From NCBI GenBank assembly GCA_017467865.1, contig JAFUKG010000014.1, positions 1 through 64,000 on the forward strand: 64,000 bases of DNA, in the 5' to 3' direction. The notes below the pieces were generated by a model. That model was not told where the DNA came from and did no database searches. It saw only the letters and a program-made list of their open reading frames with translations. Made by a program: the position numbers and the translations under genes. This document shows, piece after piece, positions 62,090 through 64,000 of this stretch (positions within the stretch are counted from its first letter, which is position 1; each line of letters starts with the position of its first letter). This DNA is from Clostridia bacterium (GTDB lineage: Bacteria > Bacillota > Clostridia > Oscillospirales > SIG627).

Positions 62090-62935
62090 GTGATTATTAT
62101 AAAGAGGAAACGGATAATACTGACAGTCCTGCTGGTACTTTTAATTTTGGTCGCTGTACTTGCCATATGGCAAAGAGATAACATAAAGGCTCTTTACATG
62201 GGAATTACCAACGACGAAAAGGCTCTCGCAGAAAAGAGAGAGGAAAACGATAAGATAATAACCGACACCTTAGATAAATATCCCGAGCTCACAGTCAGGG
62301 ATTTGATAGAAGAAGAGAAAAAGGCTCTCGCAGAGGGAAAGATAACAAACGAGGAAGCACTTCTTATCATTCAAGGAAAAACTACTCTTGAAGAGCTCCT
62401 TCAGGATAACGTACCAGAACCCCCTGCGGAAATTCCCGAGGAGCCTGAAGCCCCTGCAGTAACTCCCGATACACCGCCTGAAGTGCCTGCGGTAACCCCT
62501 GAGGAGCCCGAGAAACCTGCAGTGACGCCCGCCCCCAATCCCGAGATACCCCCCGCAGTAACTCCCGAGCCTGAGCCCGAGACTCCGTCGGCGGATGAGG
62601 AGATATCCAGCCTTGTGGCACAGATGTACGTTCTCAAATCCGAATTTACCGCAGCGCTGAAAAACCTTGAAAACACCACCCTCAAGGATTATGCAGCTCT
62701 CTCCAACGAAGAAAAGACGGCTGAGGTCAAGACTAAGATGATGAACGAGGTTCTTGACACGGTAGCGGCTATGGAAAAGGATTGCGACACCAAGGTAAAT
62801 GCTATACTTGAAAAGCTTACCGCCCTCCTTACCGAAAGCGGAAAGGAGCTGACCCTTGTGGAGTCAATCAGAGCGGCATACAAAAACGAGAAAACAATTA
62901 CCAAAGCAGAATATATAAACACTTACTTTAAGTAA
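62090..62935 (+). CDS. Membrane-anchored proline-rich protein of unknown function
   Basis: A 281-residue protein. It starts with a basic patch and one hydrophobic helix (IILTVLLVLLILVAVLAIW), so it is anchored with the bulk outside. A charged coil region (residues 40-105) leads to a Pro/Glu/Ala/Val-rich linker with repeated AVTP units (residues 105-170), then a helical C-terminal domain of about 110 residues. The start is uncertain: the GTG at 62090 is part of the only good ribosome site (AGAGGTG), so a rare ATT or ATA a few codons later could be used. It precedes the SLH gene by 21 bases, suggesting a cell-surface role. Confidence 0.75.
   Translation: MIIIKRKRIILTVLLVLLILVAVLAIWQRDNIKALYMGITNDEKALAEKREENDKIITDTLDKYPELTVRDLIEEEKKALAEGKITNEEALLIIQGKTTLEELLQDNVPEPPAEIPEEPEAPAVTPDTPPEVPAVTPEEPEKPAVTPAPNPEIPPAVTPEPEPETPSADEEISSLVAQMYVLKSEFTAALKNLENTTLKDYAALSNEEKTAEVKTKMMNEVLDTVAAMEKDCDTKVNAILEKLTALLTESGKELTLVESIRAAYKNEKTITKAEYINTYFK
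62400..62590 (+). repeat. Degenerate coding repeat for Pro-rich linker
   Basis: Repeated units of the form (EEPE)-x-PAVTP-x-x-PE-x-P occur about five times in the proline-rich protein. The DNA units diverge at wobble positions, so this is an old internal duplication, not a CRISPR or satellite. Confidence 0.7.
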
Positions 62936-62956
62936 AGACGAAAGGTGGCAAAACAC

Positions 62957-64000
62957 ATGAAGAAAATTATAAGAGCTTTAGTCCTTGTGATGGCTGTCCT
63001 TACTGCACTTACCGTGTGCGTGTCGGCGTACGACCTTACAACCTTCAAGGATTATGATGCAAATCACTGGGCAAACACAGCTCTTTCCCACGCAGTTGAC
63101 AATAAACTCCTTGGCGGCTATGAGGATAATACCATAAGAGCCGACAGAGACATTACGAGAGCCGAATTGGCAACTATAATCAACCGTGCCTTCGGCGCAA
63201 CCATTCCTGCACCGGTTTCTCACTTTAAAGACCTTAAGACTACCGATTGGTACTTTAACGAAATTGCCAAGGCAGTTCAGATGCAGACCTTCGGCGGAAC
63301 AGGTTCAGGCATAGAAGCTGACCGCGGAATTTACCGTGAAGAGGCAATGGCGGTTATTGCAAGAGCGCTTGTTCTCAAGGACGGCGACGTTAAGGTTCTT
63401 GAAAAGTACCCCGACCACAACACCGTGTCCGATTGGGCAAAGGGTCCTCTCGCGGCGCTTGTGTCAAAGGCTTACGTAAACGGCACCGACAAGAATCTTG
63501 TTGAGCCTCTTTCCTACGTAACAAGAGCACAGTTCGCTCAGATAATGTACAACATTTTCAGCGACTACATACAGACTCCCGGTACATACTCTGTTAACGC
63601 AGAGCGCTCCCTTATGATAAACGTTCCTAACGTTACCCTTCAGAACTGCACCGTAAACGGCGACCTTGTTCTCGGTGACGGCGTCGGCGGAGGATATGCT
63701 AAAATAACCAACGTAAAGGTTACAGGCAGAATTTTAATCCGTGGCGGAGACGAGGTTACCTTCAAGAACGTAACCACAGGAGAGGGAATAGTAGTAAAGA
63801 ACGTAAACGGCACAGTTAACTTCCAGAACTATGAGGATGAGGATATCTTCGAGGGTATCACAACTTACACACCCGTAACCTACCTTAAGCGCACCACCTT
63901 CATTCCTTCGGGAACCACCTCCACAAAGTACACCGTAACCTGGAAGAACTGGGACGGCACAACTCTTGAAAAAGATACAGGTGTCAGAAAGGGCACAACT
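62957..64000 (+). CDS. S-layer homology (SLH) protein, 3' end cut by window
   Basis: A secreted surface protein; 348 codons are visible. The signal peptide MKKIIRALVLVMAVLTALTV ends near VSAYD. Three SLH domains follow: about residues 27-75 (HWANTALSHAVDNKLLGGYE, then ITRAELATIINRAFG), 85-135 (DWYFNEIAKAVQMQTFGG) and 140-200 (AKGPLAALVSKAYVNGTDKN and VTRAQFAQIMYNIF). SLH domains bind pyruvylated wall polymers. Residues 215-310 look like short beta-helix rungs (NVTLQNCTVNGDLVLGDGV). The frame is open at the window edge. It follows the proline-rich protein gene. Confidence 0.92.
   Translation, partial: MKKIIRALVLVMAVLTALTVCVSAYDLTTFKDYDANHWANTALSHAVDNKLLGGYEDNTIRADRDITRAELATIINRAFGATIPAPVSHFKDLKTTDWYFNEIAKAVQMQTFGGTGSGIEADRGIYREEAMAVIARALVLKDGDVKVLEKYPDHNTVSDWAKGPLAALVSKAYVNGTDKNLVEPLSYVTRAQFAQIMYNIFSDYIQTPGTYSVNAERSLMINVPNVTLQNCTVNGDLVLGDGVGGGYAKITNVKVTGRILIRGGDEVTFKNVTTGEGIVVKNVNGTVNFQNYEDEDIFEGITTYTPVTYLKRTTFIPSGTTSTKYTVTWKNWDGTTLEKDTGVRKGTT

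Noticed and set aside
62400-62590. Repeated DNA as a CRISPR or satellite
   Set aside because: The repeats are in frame, degenerate and encode a Pro-rich linker; no constant repeat and spacer pattern exists.

Overview
The window looks like a chromosome segment from a low-to-mid GC Firmicute of class Clostridia, probably a host-associated Oscillospirales-like lineage. This rests on gene content and order (dnaA-dnaN-recF-remB-gyrB-gyrA, soj/spo0J with a B. subtilis-type parS), strong Gram-positive ribosome binding sites, an SLH surface protein and several glycan-degradation genes. No rRNA, tRNA, CRISPR array, insertion sequence or integrase was seen.

Layout. 1-6.9 kb (minus strand): a GAPDH gene cut by the window edge; an operon of a nucleotide-sugar dehydratase, WecB and a NahK-like sugar kinase; and an L-serine dehydratase with a fused N-terminal HTH. 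7.0-13.1 kb: a lipoprotein, recG, a GH20 hexosaminidase, a GH43 enzyme and an MgtC-like protein. 13.2-24.8 kb: the replication-origin block with dnaA, dnaN, recF, remB, gyrB and gyrA, followed by a phosphopantetheinyl transferase, a WalJ-like hydrolase, rlmH, GNAT and RNHCP genes. DnaA-box-like sites (TTTTCCACA) lie between dnaA and dnaN and, more densely, between gyrB and gyrA. 25.2-27.6 kb: a compact accessory island with a small XRE regulator, a DUF4417 protein, a short toxin-like protein, a candidate immunity protein and a phosphoesterase remnant. 27.6-33.1 kb (minus): tepA-like, a Noc-like ParB paralogue, parA, parB, a membrane protein, a MORN-repeat protein and a TIM-barrel isomerase, with two parS sites. 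33.2-40 kb: an AEC transporter, a structured intergenic region, a PdaA-like deacetylase, family 4 UDG, a U32 protein, a zinc-ribbon membrane protein divergent from an XRE regulator, and maf. 40-54.2 kb: carbohydrate genes (ROK-like protein, nagA, two AraC regulators, a phosphoesterase, a GH109-like NAD-dependent glycosidase, a GH20-like barrel, a mannonate oxidoreductase-type SDR, uxaC, TIM-barrel isomerases and an isomerase-oxidoreductase fusion). 54.2-61.1 kb: a HepT/MntA pair translationally coupled to polA, then nth, queG, a U-type scaffold, a cysteine desulfurase and iscR. 61.3-64 kb: a winged-helix protein of unknown role, a proline-rich membrane-anchored protein and a truncated SLH protein.

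How it fits together. GH20, the GH109-like enzyme, the NahK-like kinase and NagA suggest salvage of GlcNAc/GalNAc from host-type glycans. UxaC and the SDR cover the first steps of glucuronate use. The origin region combines two DnaA-box clusters with parS sites about 12-20 kb away.

The most unusual features are: a dispersed family of hairpin-bearing intergenic repeats that supplies the C-terminal codons and stop codon of at least three genes; the DUF4417-toxin-immunity island; the HTH-serine dehydratase fusion with operator-like repeats over its own promoter; an isomerase-Gfo/Idh fusion; an altered DnaA recognition motif; and an endonuclease III that ends before its fourth cluster cysteine. 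All assignments come from reading the sequence; no database search was run.
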